Assembly: GCF_020360975.1 (NCBI RefSeq)
Contig: NW_025408669.1
Location: forward strand, 5,146,001-5,210,000
Reading direction: 5' to 3'
From: Hirsutella rhossiliensis
Taxonomy: Eukaryota > Ascomycota > Sordariomycetes > Hypocreales > Ophiocordycipitaceae
DNA length: 64,000 nt
Part shown: positions 42,753 through 55,980 of the stretch, piece by piece
How the letters are laid out: every line of letters starts with the position of its first letter
Numbering within the stretch: the first letter of the stretch is position 1
Notes under the pieces: generated by a model
The model's input: the letters and a program-made list of their open reading frames with translations, nothing else
What the model was told of the DNA's origin: nothing
The model's database searches: none
Program-made: the position numbers and the translations under genes

Positions 42753-42993
42753 CTATAGGTATATATAGCTACCTACTTTTACTCCTTTAGATAGATAGCT
42801 CGATAGCTTTTAATATAGATCTTTATTATAATTCTATCTCTAATTTTAATTACCTAATTATAGTCTACGGTCTATAACCTTTGACTTATTACTAACGTAA
42901 TATACTTATTATTACTTAGACTACGCCCTATTATATCTACTAATATAAACCCCTTAATAGGTTTATCCCTTAAAAATAATACTAGTTATTATA
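42753..42993 (+). repeat. Gypsy B 5' LTR, second half
   Basis: It continues the LTR interrupted at 35229. Its 241 bp make up the full 482 bp with the first half. It ends TTATTATA (RIP form of TCGTCACA). Confidence 0.92.
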
Positions 42994-45900
42994 CGTTAAA
43001 AGCTCTTATTTAATATAATACCGCGTTACTTTAAGTAATATCGTAACTATTAATATACCTATATAGTAAGCTAGATTAACTAACTCTAGAGCTACTATAT
43101 TACCTTAGGATATAATACGCGAGATTATTACCGTTTAATATAAGGTATAGTTACTTAGGAATAAAGGAGGTAATAGATAAGTTAGGGACCTTAAAGAAGT
43201 AGTTAAACTAAAATAGCTAAGACTATTCGACGGTACTTATAGTATACTTCGAGACTTTCTTACCTAACTTAAGGCCTACTACTAGTTTTACCCTATTAAA
43301 CTCTTAGACCTAGTCGAAAAGGTACTCTACGTAGGAAATTATTTATTTAAAACGGCACTCGCTTAGTTTAGACTTATTATAAGGGACTTTCTTAATAACT
43401 AACTAGCACGATAAGATAAAGAGATAGACAAAGTCTTTACTAGTTTCTAAGGATTTAAAGAAGCTATTATAAAGGTATTCGGAATAATTAATAAAGAATA
43501 AGAAGCTAAATAAAAACTTTAAGAACTCTAATAAAGGATCTTAGTATTAGATTATACTATAAAGTTCTATTAAGTTACTTTAAAGCTTAATTAAGACAAC
43601 GAACCTCTTATATTACGATTTTATAATAGGCTTAAAAAAGAAGTTAAGGACGAGCTTTATAAGGAAAATCGACCTAATAACCTCTTAGACTATATTACTA
43701 TAGTAGTATAAATCGACGATAGATAGTATACGTAATACTAAGAAAAGAAATAAGGAAGAGGAAACTAGAACCCTTCTTATAAGAATAACTTTAACTAACG
43801 CGCTAACTATAAAAAGAAGCGCGAAACTCCTATTACTTACGCCTATATAACTAACCTAGGTAAGATAGACCTAAACGTAATATAAAAAAGTAAAAGAAAG
43901 TGTTTTAACTATAGGAAACTTAGATATTACTCTAAGGAATATAGATAACCTCGTAAGGAGAAGAAAACCTACTAGATACTAGCCCTAAAAGGTAAGAAAT
44001 ACCTAAACGCTACTAATAGATAGGAACTAAAGTATAAACTCCTTAGTTAAACTATATACTATAACGATAAATATATAGTATACTTAAGCGATAAGAATAG
44101 TACTAGATAGTTCTTAAAGCTATTAAAGAAGACCCTTATAATAATATAACGAAGGGGTCTTAAAATATAGAAATAAGTTAAATTTATAGAACTAAAATAC
44201 CCTTATCTTAAAGGAGTCTCTTAGGACTAAATTAAGAAGAACGGTAAACGATTCTAGGAAGATATATAAAATAAAAATCGATAATAATAACGGGGAGTCT
44301 ATAAATAATATAATAAAGAAGATATAGATATAGCCCTTATACTTACGAAACTCGGATAATAACCTAAGGAAGAATAATAAAGTATTAACGATATAAGCTT
44401 TAAAGAATAAGAAATACCTAGAGAAATAGAAGACGAGAATAAACTTATACTACTACCTTTACTACTAAAGGAAAATACTATAATTAAAGAATACGCTCTA
44501 TACTTTAAAGAATTTAAAGAAATACTTAAAATTAGAACTTAATAAATACCTTAAATACTTATAGAAAACTAATAAGCTATATTAATTCGATATTAACTAG
44601 TACTATACGGAGGAGACTATACTATAGCTATTATTATAGTTAATACCTTTATAGCTCTATAATAAGAATAGTAACTATAAGGAGAATTTAAAGACGATCT
44701 ATAAATACTACTTACTTATAAGCACTATAAGTATATTTTATAGATATTATACGTTTACCTAGATTATATAATATACTTTTAAATAAAGGTATAATATAAC
44801 GCTTTCTTAGTTTAGTTCGAAGGATAAGTACTTTCGAAACCCTACCTAAGTATAGAACTAAACTACTAGAAAATCGATTAATGCTACCTAAACGACTAAG
44901 TTATATTATTAGAACCTAATTACGGTATACTACTTAAATGCCGCGATAATTACGGTTTATTAATAAGATATCTTTTAGAGATATATAAAATCTATAAATA
45001 TACTAAAATAGAGGAATAGTATAATACTACTTACTTTAAGGTATCTAAACTATTAATCTTCTAAAGACTTATATAATAAATTAAATATAATAAAGAAGAT
45101 TATAATAAATATATATACCTAAACTATAAAGTTTATAAATATAAAAAGGTATAAGTATAGTATAAACGATATAACGGTATACTAAAAGATTATTAGTAAT
45201 ACGTATAAAGGCTATAGGCCGTATTTAACTAAGGAAAAATCGATATAGAAATACTACGCGAAAAATAGAAACATATAAAACGAAAACTTAACTTTTAATA
45301 TAAAAATAAATAGAATTATAAAGTATAGTACGTAATTAACTATAAAGTAGTATAATATAAATAATATAGCGTTAAGAAATAAGAAATCTTAGATTAGCTA
45401 TAAGAAATTAGTCTCTTAAGCCCCGATATAATACTATATAACGAAAATATAAAGAAACGATATTAATAATAAATTAAAGAAGAATACCTAAATAAAATAA
45501 ATAAGGACTAGGTAAAAAATAAGGTACGCTATCTATAAAAGGGCTATAGACTAGCACGATATAATAAGATCTAAGGACCCTATATATAGTAATAGTAAGC
45601 TATAGCGACTAAATAGTATTAAATATATAAATCGTAGGATATTATATATATATACTTTTAGACTATAGCGCAATAGGTAATTACGTTTTACCTAAAGTTA
45701 TTAATTATTACTAACTTATATAAAGATATAAGATAGATCTATATAAACTTATAAATATTAAAGGAGAGGCCTTTAACTATAATAATAGAATTATTAATAT
45801 AGAGATTAATTACCTCGATATTAATATCTAGGGCTACGATAAATAAGTTAACTTTAATATTATAGATATTAAAGAATATAACCTTATATTAAGGCTTCTA

Positions 45901-46474
45901 TAGCTATAGGAGAGCAACTTATTAATAAACTAGAAAACTAGCTAGCTATATTAAGATAAAGATATAAGTTTCTAAGACTAGTAGATTTAAGAGAAAGTAA
46001 AATTTTATAATAATTTAGCTACTAAATAAGATAAAAAGGATAACCGTTTAAGTAAATTATTATAAGCTTTAGCGATATAAATAAAAATAGTAACCGAACT
46101 AGCGGATATAATAAAATCGACTAATAAGACCTATATATAAACTAATATAGCTATATAACTTAGTATCTAATATAAATAAAATAAATAACGTAATATAAAG
46201 ATCTAAAAAGTTATTACTACTTTAAGGAAAGACCTTAAATAAATTAATAAAGAGCTTAAGTTAAGAGAAACTAGCTCTTAAAAGAAAGAATAAAGCCTAT
46301 AAGATAAAATAAAGAATATCCCCTAGGAATACTAAAAATATAATAAACTCTTTAAGGAAGAACTTAAGATAGGGTTACCTAAATATAGCTAATAGGACTA
46401 TAAAATTTATCTTAAGGATAAAATAACGCCGACGTTCTATAAGATCTATAACTTAAACGAAAAGTAACTATAAA
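42994..46474 (+). pseudogene. Gypsy B gag, linker, protease and start of RT (RIP-mutated)
   Basis: Collinear with 35699-38910 of the young element, including about 270 bp that the young copy lost. At 43901-43945 the CCHC zinc knuckle can still be traced (K-C-F-N, then RIP-altered Cys and His positions). The acidic region, the C-x4-C-x2-H linker motifs (with Cys turned to Tyr) and the protease D-[C]-G site near 45660 follow. TAG and TAA are frequent. The sequence stops at the ATAAA target duplication of the Copia element and resumes at 52508. Confidence 0.85.
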
Positions 46475-47042
46475 TCTAAAGGTATATGAGCAAAAGCGGA
46501 ATTTTGGGAAATCAAGGAATCACGTAAGACTACGTGATAGAGGGGAAGAAGGAGTATAAGGTAGGATTTTCAACGGAATTTATTGGTAGTATATTGGTGT
46601 GTAGAAGAGGTGTTAAAGTTGATGATTCTCTATCTATCTACCAGCGGACATGCTGTCTTATATAGACAATTGTAGCTGAACGGAAGAACCTTTCGGGACC
46701 AGATTTAGGCTGCCGTATAGCCCTGAGACTGAGGAATTCCGTGATACCTCGAGTGAATCTAGAAGTGTCTTGGTTCCACTGATATTCGTGTTTAAAGGAG
46801 GTTGGTCGTGCCGGTGTTCTTAAGAGGTCTTAGCTAGTATTCCAAGCTAGCTCTGTTCCTTCGATTCCCGATTGTACGATAACCGGCAACCCGTTTAATG
46901 CATAATGACATGCAAAATAACGAGCGATTCTTGCTCTATAAGATAAGATTTTGTCTATAATTAATATACTACTTATTAGCTTATATAATCGGGAGAGTAT
47001 ATTATAGCTGCTTTATTTATAGTAGGAACACCGTTCCTTACA
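46475..47042 (-). repeat. Copia 3' LTR
   Basis: 568 bp. In element direction it starts TGTAAGGAACGG, preceded by a purine-rich AAGGGAGGC (polypurine tract), and ends ATACCTTTAGA. Confidence 0.93.
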
Positions 47043-47689
47043 GCCTCCCTTAAAGAGTAGATTTATATACTCTTTACTGATTTATTTATAGTAGTATATA
47101 TATAGGGTAAAAACCTAATTTAGGAAAACCATTCTTATACCTTAATAGGATATATAAAAACCTATTCTTTCTTAGGAAAAAAAAATCCTTAGGTATATAC
47201 TAATAGAAAAACCTATGGTAGGAAAAATCTATAGTTATAATAATTATTTATAGGATAACCTTATATAAGGTAAAACCTATTATTACTAGGAAAATCTTAA
47301 TAGATAAAAACCTAGTAAATATTTCTCTAGGAAACCTAAAAAGGAAAAACCTAGTAGGGGAAAGATATAGAAAGTATAAGAAATATCTAAAAACCCCTTT
47401 TAATTGCTTAGGAACTTATATTAAGGATAGACCGTCTCTAAATTTATAGAGTAATCTAGGTCTTAATTCCTTTATAAAAATATCAGCTATATTATCTTTT
47501 GATTTAATATAAAAAACTCTAATTTCCCCTTCTCTTATACTAGTTCTAGTATAGTAATAGGCTAATCTTATATGCTTAGACCTTTTATAAAATTCCGGAT
47601 TTTCTGCTAATTTAATAGCAGCAGTATTATCCGTTAAAATAGGAGGTATAGTATTAGGAATCTTAATAGATAGATCCTTAGTAATATTT

Positions 47690-47900
47690 TTAAAAGCATA
47701 TTTAAATAAATAGCTTCTTTATTTGCCTCCCTAAGGCCAATATACTCTGCTTCGTGGGTAGAAAGGGCAACGGCCTTCTGCTTAGAGCAAGCCTAGCTTA
47801 TTATATTATTATATATATAAACAGTAACCGGAAAGGATTTTCCGTCCGTTAAATCCGACGCCTAGCTAGAGTCAGTAAAACCCTTTATATATAGATAGGT
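47690..47900 (-). pseudogene. Copia RNase H relic
   Basis: On the minus strand the 'ALSTHEAEYIGLREA' block near 47710-47765 is the typical Copia RNase H signature. The upstream 'GYSDASWA'-type segment is RIP-altered. Confidence 0.78.
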
Positions 47901-48149
47901 AAAGGGATATTGTAATTATATTTAATCTTTAGGCTAGGAATTTATTTAAATATTTCTAAATTATATTTAAAGCCTTAAAATGCGTCTGGTCAGGCTTAGC
48001 CATGAACCTAGCGCAGGAAATTACAGAATATAAGATATCTAGCCTAGTAAATAAGGCTAAGTATAATAGAGATCCTATTTCTTTCTGAAATTGCAATATA
48101 TCTTCCTTAGAAGGTAATTCCTTTGCTTTTATAAGCTTAAAGCCTACTA

Positions 48150-48960
48150 TAGCGGGTAAATTCGAAGTTCCTAAACCTTCTTTATTAAATTCCTTTAATT
48201 TATTTAAGGTATAATTTTCTTAGGATATATATAGCTCTTTATTTTCTCGGTTTATTATAATATTTAGACCTAAGAAGTCTTTTATATTTCCTAAGATAGT
48301 AAAATCTAGGAATTTAAATAATTCTTTAAATAATCTTTCTTCTATTATAGATTTAGAGGGCCCTACTATAAGAAAGTCGTCGACGTAAATTGCTAAGGCT
48401 ATACTATAGTCCTTATTTATAAATACTCCTTCGTCTATTAAAAGAGGAAGAAATCCGAGATTATTTAGTATAATTTTTAAATGATTATACTAGAGCTTAG
48501 GACTTTGTTTTAGGCTATATAATGCTTTCTTTAGCTTTGCTTTAATTTAACCGGTTTTATATAGGTCTAGGAATTTAGTTAATTTAATTCCTTTAGCTCT
48601 ATAAGCTAATCTATATTTTAAATAATATTCTTTAAGAGCGTATTCTTCGTAGCCTATAGGAAGATCGATATATACTTCGCTATCTATATCGGTATATACG
48701 AAGGCATTTGTTATATCTATCTACAAAGCTTCGAATTCGTAGATAATAGCTAAAATAAGCAGAATTCTAATAGATTCGGGTCTAGCCGTAGTCGAGAAGG
48801 TATCTAGGAAATCTAAGCTATAGATCTGCTTAAATCCTTATATTACGAAACGGGCTTTATATTTTATTATATTATTTTAACTATCCTTCTTAATAGTATA
48901 GACCTAGCGGTCTCCTATAGCCTCCCTATCCCTAGGGAGGTAGGAAAATTCCTAAGTTTT
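48150..48960 (-). pseudogene. Copia reverse transcriptase relic
   Basis: The minus strand reads the Copia-type RT with 'YVDDFLIVG' at about 48368-48394, preceded by the 'KALYSLKQSP' block (with TAG for Gln) near 48510-48550. Stops are TAG and TAA from RIP. The domain would copy the RNA. The reading frame is not intact. Confidence 0.85.
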
Positions 48961-49662
48961 ATATTTAATTAGCTAGATAATTTCCTTAATTATAGCTTCT
49001 TTCTAAAATGCTATTTTAGGGCTATTTATTGCCTGTTTATAGGTCTTTAGAATTTTTAGATCCTGATTTTCTATACTAGCTAGAATTAACTCTATAAAAT
49101 CGTAGTTTAGAAATAAATTAACGTTAGGGTATTCGATATAGTTAGAATCGAACCCTTCTAGCTTCTTAGGTAATTCTACTACTATTTTACTAGTAGTAGG
49201 AATAGGATCGTTATTTAGAGACTCTTCTTCTATAGAGGGCGAGGGACTTTTATCTCTAGGTTCTCTAATAGCTTCCTCTATAGGGATATAGCTTTCTAGC
49301 TTATCTTTATTCGGAATAGAATTAAAATCAAAGGTATTATTACTACTAGAGATTTCTAGATTTTTTATAAATTTATTTTCTAGTATAGTAATATCTCTAG
49401 AGATAGTAATCTTTCTCTTAGAAAAATCCTAGATTTTATATGCATTTTCTAAATAGCCTACTATTATTCCCTTAAAAGCTCTATTATCTAGCTTATCTTT
49501 AGGGTCTTTATTCTTATAATATATAAGGCTTCCGAAGGTCTTAATTTTATTTAAGGTCTCGAAGGGTAGTATTATATTATCCTCTTTCTATAGGACTTTT
49601 AAATCCTATCGCAGAATGCGGTAATCTATTATATAAATAGGTAGCTATTAAAACAGCTTCTC

Positions 49663-50013
49663 CTATAGATATTTAGGAAGCCTAGTAGTAAATAAAAGAG
49701 CTCGTACTTTTTCTAATATAGTACGATTTATTCTTTCTATTCTACCGTTAGATTCCGGCGTCCTAGGAGGACTAGAATTAAAGGTAATTCCTTCCTTTTC
49801 GCAGTAGAGCTTTATTTTATATATAAATTCTTTAGCATTATCAGAAAATGCTTCTCTAATCCTAGTATTTTTAGGGTTATTTTCTACCCTATTTTTAAAT
49901 TCTAGGAACCTATCTAAAGCTTCCCCTTTTCTTCGAAGAAGGTATATTTCTAGATATCGGGTTCCTACGTCTAGGAAAGAAATATAATAGTAATATTTAT
50001 TATAAGTAGGCAC
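49663..50013 (-). pseudogene. Copia integrase core relic
   Basis: A 116-codon open stretch retains the middle of the Copia integrase: an aspartate near its start ('FLDVGTRY', with the D in the usual place), 'SDNAKEF' (Gly to Ala against the common 'SDNGKEF') and 'TPESNGRIERINRTI' with the catalytic Glu. It is the longest undamaged part of pol. The flanking pol sequence is broken by RIP stops. Confidence 0.88.
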
Positions 50014-51059
50014 TTTAATTAGCCCCTAAATATCTAATACTATTTTTTCTAAATAGGAATAAGACTTATACGAGGGTTGTTTATTAACCTTATTCGTTGC
50101 TTTAGCTCTAATATATATTTCGCATTGCCTTATTTTATTTTCCTCTTCTAGAGGCATTTTTATATCCTTATTATATCTTTTTAATATTTCTAAAATAGCC
50201 CTACTATTTATATGCCCTAAGCGTAAGTGCTAAGTATAAAAATCTATATCCTTTGCTTTTAAAGACGTAATAAGGATCGATTAGCTTTCTAATAAGGGTT
50301 CTATAGGAATATAATATAATTTATTTCTAAGAAATCCTTTAGTAAGGACCTTAGCCTTATTATCTAATAAAAGGACTTTATTTCCTCCTATTAAGGCATA
50401 GGTATTATTAAAATAAGATTAGGATAGTATATTTACCCTAAATTTAAGTATATAAAAGCAGTCTCGAAGGATATACCTTTTCTACTATACAGGAACTTAA
50501 ATACTAAGTCCCCTTTCCTTTTACTAATATAAAGGAAGCTTTTCCTAGTAAACTTTAGACTTAATTTCTTTATAGTTAATAAGGAAATTCTTATTAGATA
50601 CTATATGCCTAGTAGCTCCGGTATTATATATAAAATCAAAGATCCTTTTATTCTTATAACTAGAAATCCTCCTTCTCTTACCTTTAAGACTAATTCCTTT
50701 ATTCTAGGAATCGAGGCTTTTAGAGGTCCTAAAGAGAGTCTTTATTAGCTTCTACTATAGGGGTAATTATAGAGGTTAAAATTACCTCTAAATCCTTAGA
50801 CGTATATATAGGGTCAGGGCCCTAGAGAGGTCTATAAGGTCGATATCTAGGTCTATATTTTCTTCTTGCGAAGCTATATTTAAGACCTTATTACTATCTT
50901 CCGAATCGGACTCTAGCTCAGTAATTCAGCCTTCCTTCTTTATTAGTAGGAGAAATGCTACTAGAAGGGATTTCTTCCTAAAGAAGAAGAAGAAGATTTT
51001 CTCTTCTTAGAAATTCGAGTCCTATCGTCCTTTTTCCTTTATTTAATACCTAATAAGCG

Positions 51060-51564
51060 GAGCCTTATTCGGGTGTAATTTATAGCAATTTACTATAAAA
51101 TGCCCTGGTTTTTTGCATTCCTTATAATAAGGAGTATCCGTAGAATTTCTATGGGATTTTCAAGGCTTCCTTCGTATTAGGAAGGCTTTCTCCGAAGATT
51201 CGTTTATATCCTCTATTCTTCTAGCTTCGTCTAAAAGACTAGCTATAAGGGTTTCGAGGGTAAACGCCGTAGAATTATACCTAAGGCTCTGCGTAATATT
51301 TGTAATATAGCTTCTAAATTCCTTATTAAGGCAATTAAGAATCCATGCTATAAGAATAACTTCTAGAACTTCTATATTACGGGATTTTAAATCCTCGTAG
51401 ATTTCCTTTACCTTATAAAGGTATTTCTCTAAATTAAAGTCCGAGGGACTAAGATTAAAGAGCTGCTTAATAAGCAGATAATTCGACGAAAAGTTCGACG
51501 GATTATATAGCTTTTTAAGCTTATCCCACGCTTCTTTAGCATTTTTTAGATGCCGAATTTGCAT
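51060..51564 (-). pseudogene. Copia gag relic with damaged zinc knuckle
   Basis: The open stretch 51160-51564 is a UBN2-type gag ('AWDKLKKLY', 'LKSRNIEVLEVILIAWILNCL'). Just downstream, near 51070-51130, is a zinc knuckle whose first Cys reads Tyr (TAT), as expected from RIP of TGT; the other Cys and His positions remain. The protein would form the particle and bind RNA. Confidence 0.85.
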
Positions 51565-51905
51565 TAAGGGACTATCTTCGACTCGAAGGAATATTATAGA
51601 TAAAGCCTCCGTAGTCTATATATAATTTGCTTGCTCTAGAGCAGCAATAAGCTTTTCTTTTATAAGGATAGCTTCTATCCTCGTAGTCCATAAGGTATAA
51701 TTTAAATTTCCCTTAAGTCTAGTAAATTCGTATTCTTTCTGTCTACCTATTTTATATAAATTCGGTATTATTTCGTTCGTAGGGATCGAGAAGTCTAGAC
51801 GGGAGTTTAAGAGCGTAGGAAGGTAAAAGAAGTCGGGGGGAATTTCGAAAGGAATTTTAATTGAATATTTCGACGAGGAATTTCAAAGGTATAAGTAGTT
51901 GATTT

Positions 51906-51930
51906 CCCGGCTTAAAAGGAGCAAGCCGGG
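51906..51930 (-). promoter_or_regulatory. Hairpin just inside the Copia 5' LTR
   Basis: CCCGGCTT (51906-51913) and AAGCCGGG (51923-51930) form a perfect 8-bp stem with a 9-base loop, about 10 bases downstream of the 5' LTR in element direction. The position overlaps or adjoins the expected primer-binding site. The role is unknown. Confidence 0.5.
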
Positions 51931-51939
51931 CTTATAACC

Positions 51940-52507
51940 TCTAAAGGTATATGAGCAAAAGCGGAATTTTAGGAAATCAAGGAATCACGTAAGACTACGT
52001 GATAGAGGGGAAGAAGGAGTATAAGGTAGGATTTTCAACGGAATTTATTGGTAGTATATTGGTGTGTAGAAGAGGTGTTGAAGTTAATGATTCTCTATCT
52101 ATCTACCAGCGGACATGCTGTCTTATATAGACAATTGTAGCTGAACGGAAGAACCTTTCGGGACCAGATTTAGGCTGCCGTATAGCCCTAAGACTGAGGA
52201 ATTCCGTGATACCTCGAGTGAATCTGGAAGTGTCTTGGTTCTACTGATATTCGTGTTTAAAGGAGGTTGGTCGTGCCGGTGTTCTTAAGAGGTCTTAGCT
52301 AGCATTCCAAGCTAGCTCTGTTCCTTCGATTCCCGATTGTACGATAACCGGCAACCCGTTTAATGCATAATGACATGCAAAATGACGAGCGATTCTTGCT
52401 CTATAAGATGAGATTTTGTCTATAATTAATATACTACTTATTAGCTTATATAATCGGGAGAGTATATTATAGCTGCTTTATTTATAGTAGGAACACCGTT
52501 CCTTATA
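51940..52507 (-). repeat. Copia 5' LTR
   Basis: 568 bp, the same length as the 3' LTR and the solo LTR at 9243-9810. Its outer end reads TATAAGG, a RIP change of TGTAAGG. Confidence 0.93.
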
Positions 52508-55200
52508 ATAAACGCTACGCGACTACCTTAATAAGAATCTATAAAAGGGATATATATAAACGTTAATATTTAAAGTAGGCTATCTAGTTATATTTATTTT
52601 AAAGAAAAATAGTAAGCTACGACTACTTATTAACTATAGACGACTAAACGATATTATAATAAAGGACCGAATACTATTACCGCTTATATTAGAACTATAA
52701 GATCGACTATATAGTAAAAAATAGTTTATAGCCCTCGACCTTAAAAGCGCCTATAACTTAATACGTATAAAAAGGGATATAAATAAATAATAGCTTTTAA
52801 AACGAAATTCGGACTATTCGAATATCTAGTAATACTATTTAGACTTATAAGTATACTAGCTACCTTTTAATAGATAATTAATAATATCCTATATAAATAC
52901 TTAGATATCTTTATAGTAGTATACTTAGATAATATCTTAATCTTCTTAGATACCCTAAAAGAATATAAGGAATACGTTTATAAGGTACTCTACGTACTTT
53001 AAAATATAAAGATACTAGTTAAACTAGAAAAAAGTAAGTTCTATATATAGGAAGTAGACTTCCTTAAATATACGATCTTACTAAGAGAGATATAAATATA
53101 ATAAGATAAGATTAACTTAGTTAAAGAATAGCTAACGCTAAAGAACGTTAAGGACGTATAAAGTTTCTTAGGATTTATAAATTACTACTAACGATTTATT
53201 AAAGATTTTAGAAAGATTATAGTATTATTATATAACTTAACGAAAAAGGAAAAAGAATTTATATAGGACGATAAAGCTAATAAAGCTTTCGAATATATTA
53301 AAACTATAATTATATAAGAACTAGTCTTAACTACCTTCGATCTAAAACGATATATTAAACTTAAAACCGATATATTAGACTTTACTCTAAGAGTATAAAT
53401 CGGAAAAAGGACGATAAAAAAAGACTATAACTAATTATATTCTACTTAAAAAAGCTATATAGTATAGAACTTAATTACCCTATCTACGATAAAGAATTCC
53501 TTATAATTATTTAAGCTTTTAAAGAATTTTAATACTACTTTCTTAGAAGTAAGTATAAAGTTAAGGTCTATATAGATTATAAGAATATCTTATACTTTAT
53601 AATAATATAATAGTTAAATAAACGATAGATCTAATAGGCTGAATATTTATTAGAATTCGACTATAAAATAATCTATAGAAAAGGAATAGAAAATAGTTAA
53701 GCTAATGCCTTTAGTCGACGAAGTAACTATAATATAAGAGCACTTATAGCGAAAGAATAGCTCTTAGAAATTAACGAAAACGGAAACTACTAGTAATAAT
53801 AGCTAAATATAATATTTAAAGTATACTTTAACGACTTAATATACTAGAAAATCCTAAAATAGATAAAAGAATATAAAGTACTAAAGGGATACGACCTAGA
53901 ATATTCGGAAGTTTTAATATATAAGAACGAAATCTAGATACTACTAGCGTTATAAAATAAAGTTATATAAGATATATATAAATATCTAATATATAGATAC
54001 TAAGGAATCTAAAGAATAATAGAACGGATTAAATAATAATATAACTTCCTATAGCTTAAGGAAGTAGTACGATAAGTTATTAAAAAATATAAACTTTATA
54101 TATAAAGTAAAGCTAAATAATATAAGCTATATAAAGAATTATAACCGCTACTAGTACTAAAGAAACTATAGGATTTAATAGCTTTTAATTATATTATAAA
54201 GCTATTACCGTTAAAAGAACCTATAACTAACGCTAAGTATAATAGTATATTTGTTATTACCGACCGATTAATAAAATATAAATACTTCTTACTATATAAA
54301 GAAGTAAGTAATATAAAAGAGCTAGTATATATATTCCTACGAACTATTATTAGTAATTATAGACTACTAAACGAGATTATCTTTAATAGAGGAAGTATAT
54401 TTATAGCTAAGTTTTAATAAGCTCTTATAGTATAATTAAGGACGAAATATAAGCTTAGTATAGCTTATTACCTATAAATAGATAGATAAATAGAACGACT
54501 TAACTAAACGCTTAAATAATATTTATAATACTATATTAGCTACGAATAAAACGATTAAGTTAAATAGCTATTAATAGTATAACTAGCTTATAATAGCTTA
54601 GTTATAGAAATAACTAAGCTCTTACTAATATATACTAATTATAGATATAACCTAGAAGTATTTAAGGTTACTTAATAAGGACTATAAGCGGAATAAGCGA
54701 TACTATAAGTAGATTAGCTATAAAAATTATATAAAGAAATATAATAAGAACTTTAATTCGTTAGAGAATAAATATCTACTTACTATAATCGGAAAAGACT
54801 ATAGGGACTAATCTTTTAAGAGGGAGATATAGTCTACCTTATACGACGAAATATTAAAATAAAATAACTAAGTAATATATTAGATTTTAAGAAACTTAGA
54901 CCGTTTAAGGTTAAGAAAACTATTTTAAAAGTTAACTATAAACTTTCGCTACTAATAATAATATAGATATACCTAATATTTTATATCTTATTATTAAAAC
55001 TAGCGCTATAAAACGCTAAACTATAGGAAAAAATCGAAGTTAACGATAATTAAGAATATAAAGTAAAATAAATACTAGATATAAGAAAATAAGGTTAGTA
55101 ATAAGAATACCTTATTAAGTAGAAGGGATATAGACTAAAGGAAAATACCTAGGAACTACTTAAGCACTTAACCTACTATAGCTCTTTACTTTAATAATTT
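52508..55200 (+). pseudogene. Gypsy B RT, RNase H, integrase and chromodomain (RIP-mutated)
   Basis: The continuation of Gypsy B pol after the Copia insertion, collinear with about 38910-41590 of the young element. RT, RNase H (near 53350-53600), the integrase core (about 54140-54500) and the chromodomain (about 55030-55180) can be traced by alignment only. TAG and TAA occur throughout. Confidence 0.85.
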
Positions 55201-55229
55201 TACTAGAAGGTTTAGGAGGGATTAAAGGA

Positions 55230-55745
55230 CTAAGATCTATAAACTCCTCGCTAATACTAAATAAAGACTAATTCGCTTTATTAAGAACGCCTAATAATTA
55301 TAAATTATTTACTACCTAATACCTATATATATCGAGCGTAGGTAAAACGCTATCCTTAGTATTTACTTCTTAGATACTATAACGAAATAACTTAGAACTC
55401 TTTTCCTTCGTATGATTCTAAATCTTTTAGATTCGAGCTAAACGATTAACGGCGATAGATATTTACGACTAAAGGTTTATAAGCTATACTTAAAGCTCTA
55501 ATAAGGCTTTCCTAGCTTCCTCCTCTTTAAAATATAGCCTATACTACTCCGCTAATAATTTAGTTATTAGAAGAAATACGTTAGCTACTATATATAGAAA
55601 GAATTAAAAGATACCTATAAGAGGAGGCTACTAAAATACTATTATAATAGGGACGACTACTAGTAATATAATTATTATAGCGCGAAGAATTTTTAGCTAT
55701 CTAATAATTTATCTTCTTCGCCTTAAAGTATTAAGTATATAGTAT
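55230..55745 (-). pseudogene. Antisense gene in Gypsy B, RIP-mutated
   Basis: On the minus strand from about 55745, Tyr codons (TAT/TAC, the RIP products of TGT/TGC) stand where copy A has Cys, with nearly the same spacing (x2, x7, x8, x2, x6-7). Further on, near 55410-55470, is a helical stretch with 'RLARI' followed by a Lys-rich segment and 'SSKLFR', matching copy A. The gene was therefore present in the ancestor of all three Gypsy copies. Confidence 0.6.
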
Positions 55746-55980
55746 ATTAGTAGGATTTCTACTTAAGTCGATATATTTAGTAAGAGTAGCGCGCTTAGAG
55801 GCTTTTTAGGAACGATTTTTTAGTATACGACTAAATATACTATTAGTAGTATATCCTAAAAGGATAAAAAAACGAGGAACGATATACTTATATATAACGC
55901 GATAAGGGTATATTTATATATAGCGGCTAAGGTAGCTATAGTAGGTCTTATAGATAAGACTAAAAGGAGGGGAGATATCG

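Larger units (their letters stand above)
46475..52507 (-). mobile_element. Ty1/Copia retrotransposon, moderately RIP-mutated
   Basis: A 6,033-bp element on the minus strand with two 568-bp LTRs (46475-47042 and 51940-52507) and target duplication ATAAA (46470-46474, 52508-52512). The order gag, integrase, RT, RNase H on the minus strand is Copia-type. The LTRs differ by about nine transitions of RIP type, while the interior is much more damaged. It entered Gypsy B within the RT region. Confidence 0.95.
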
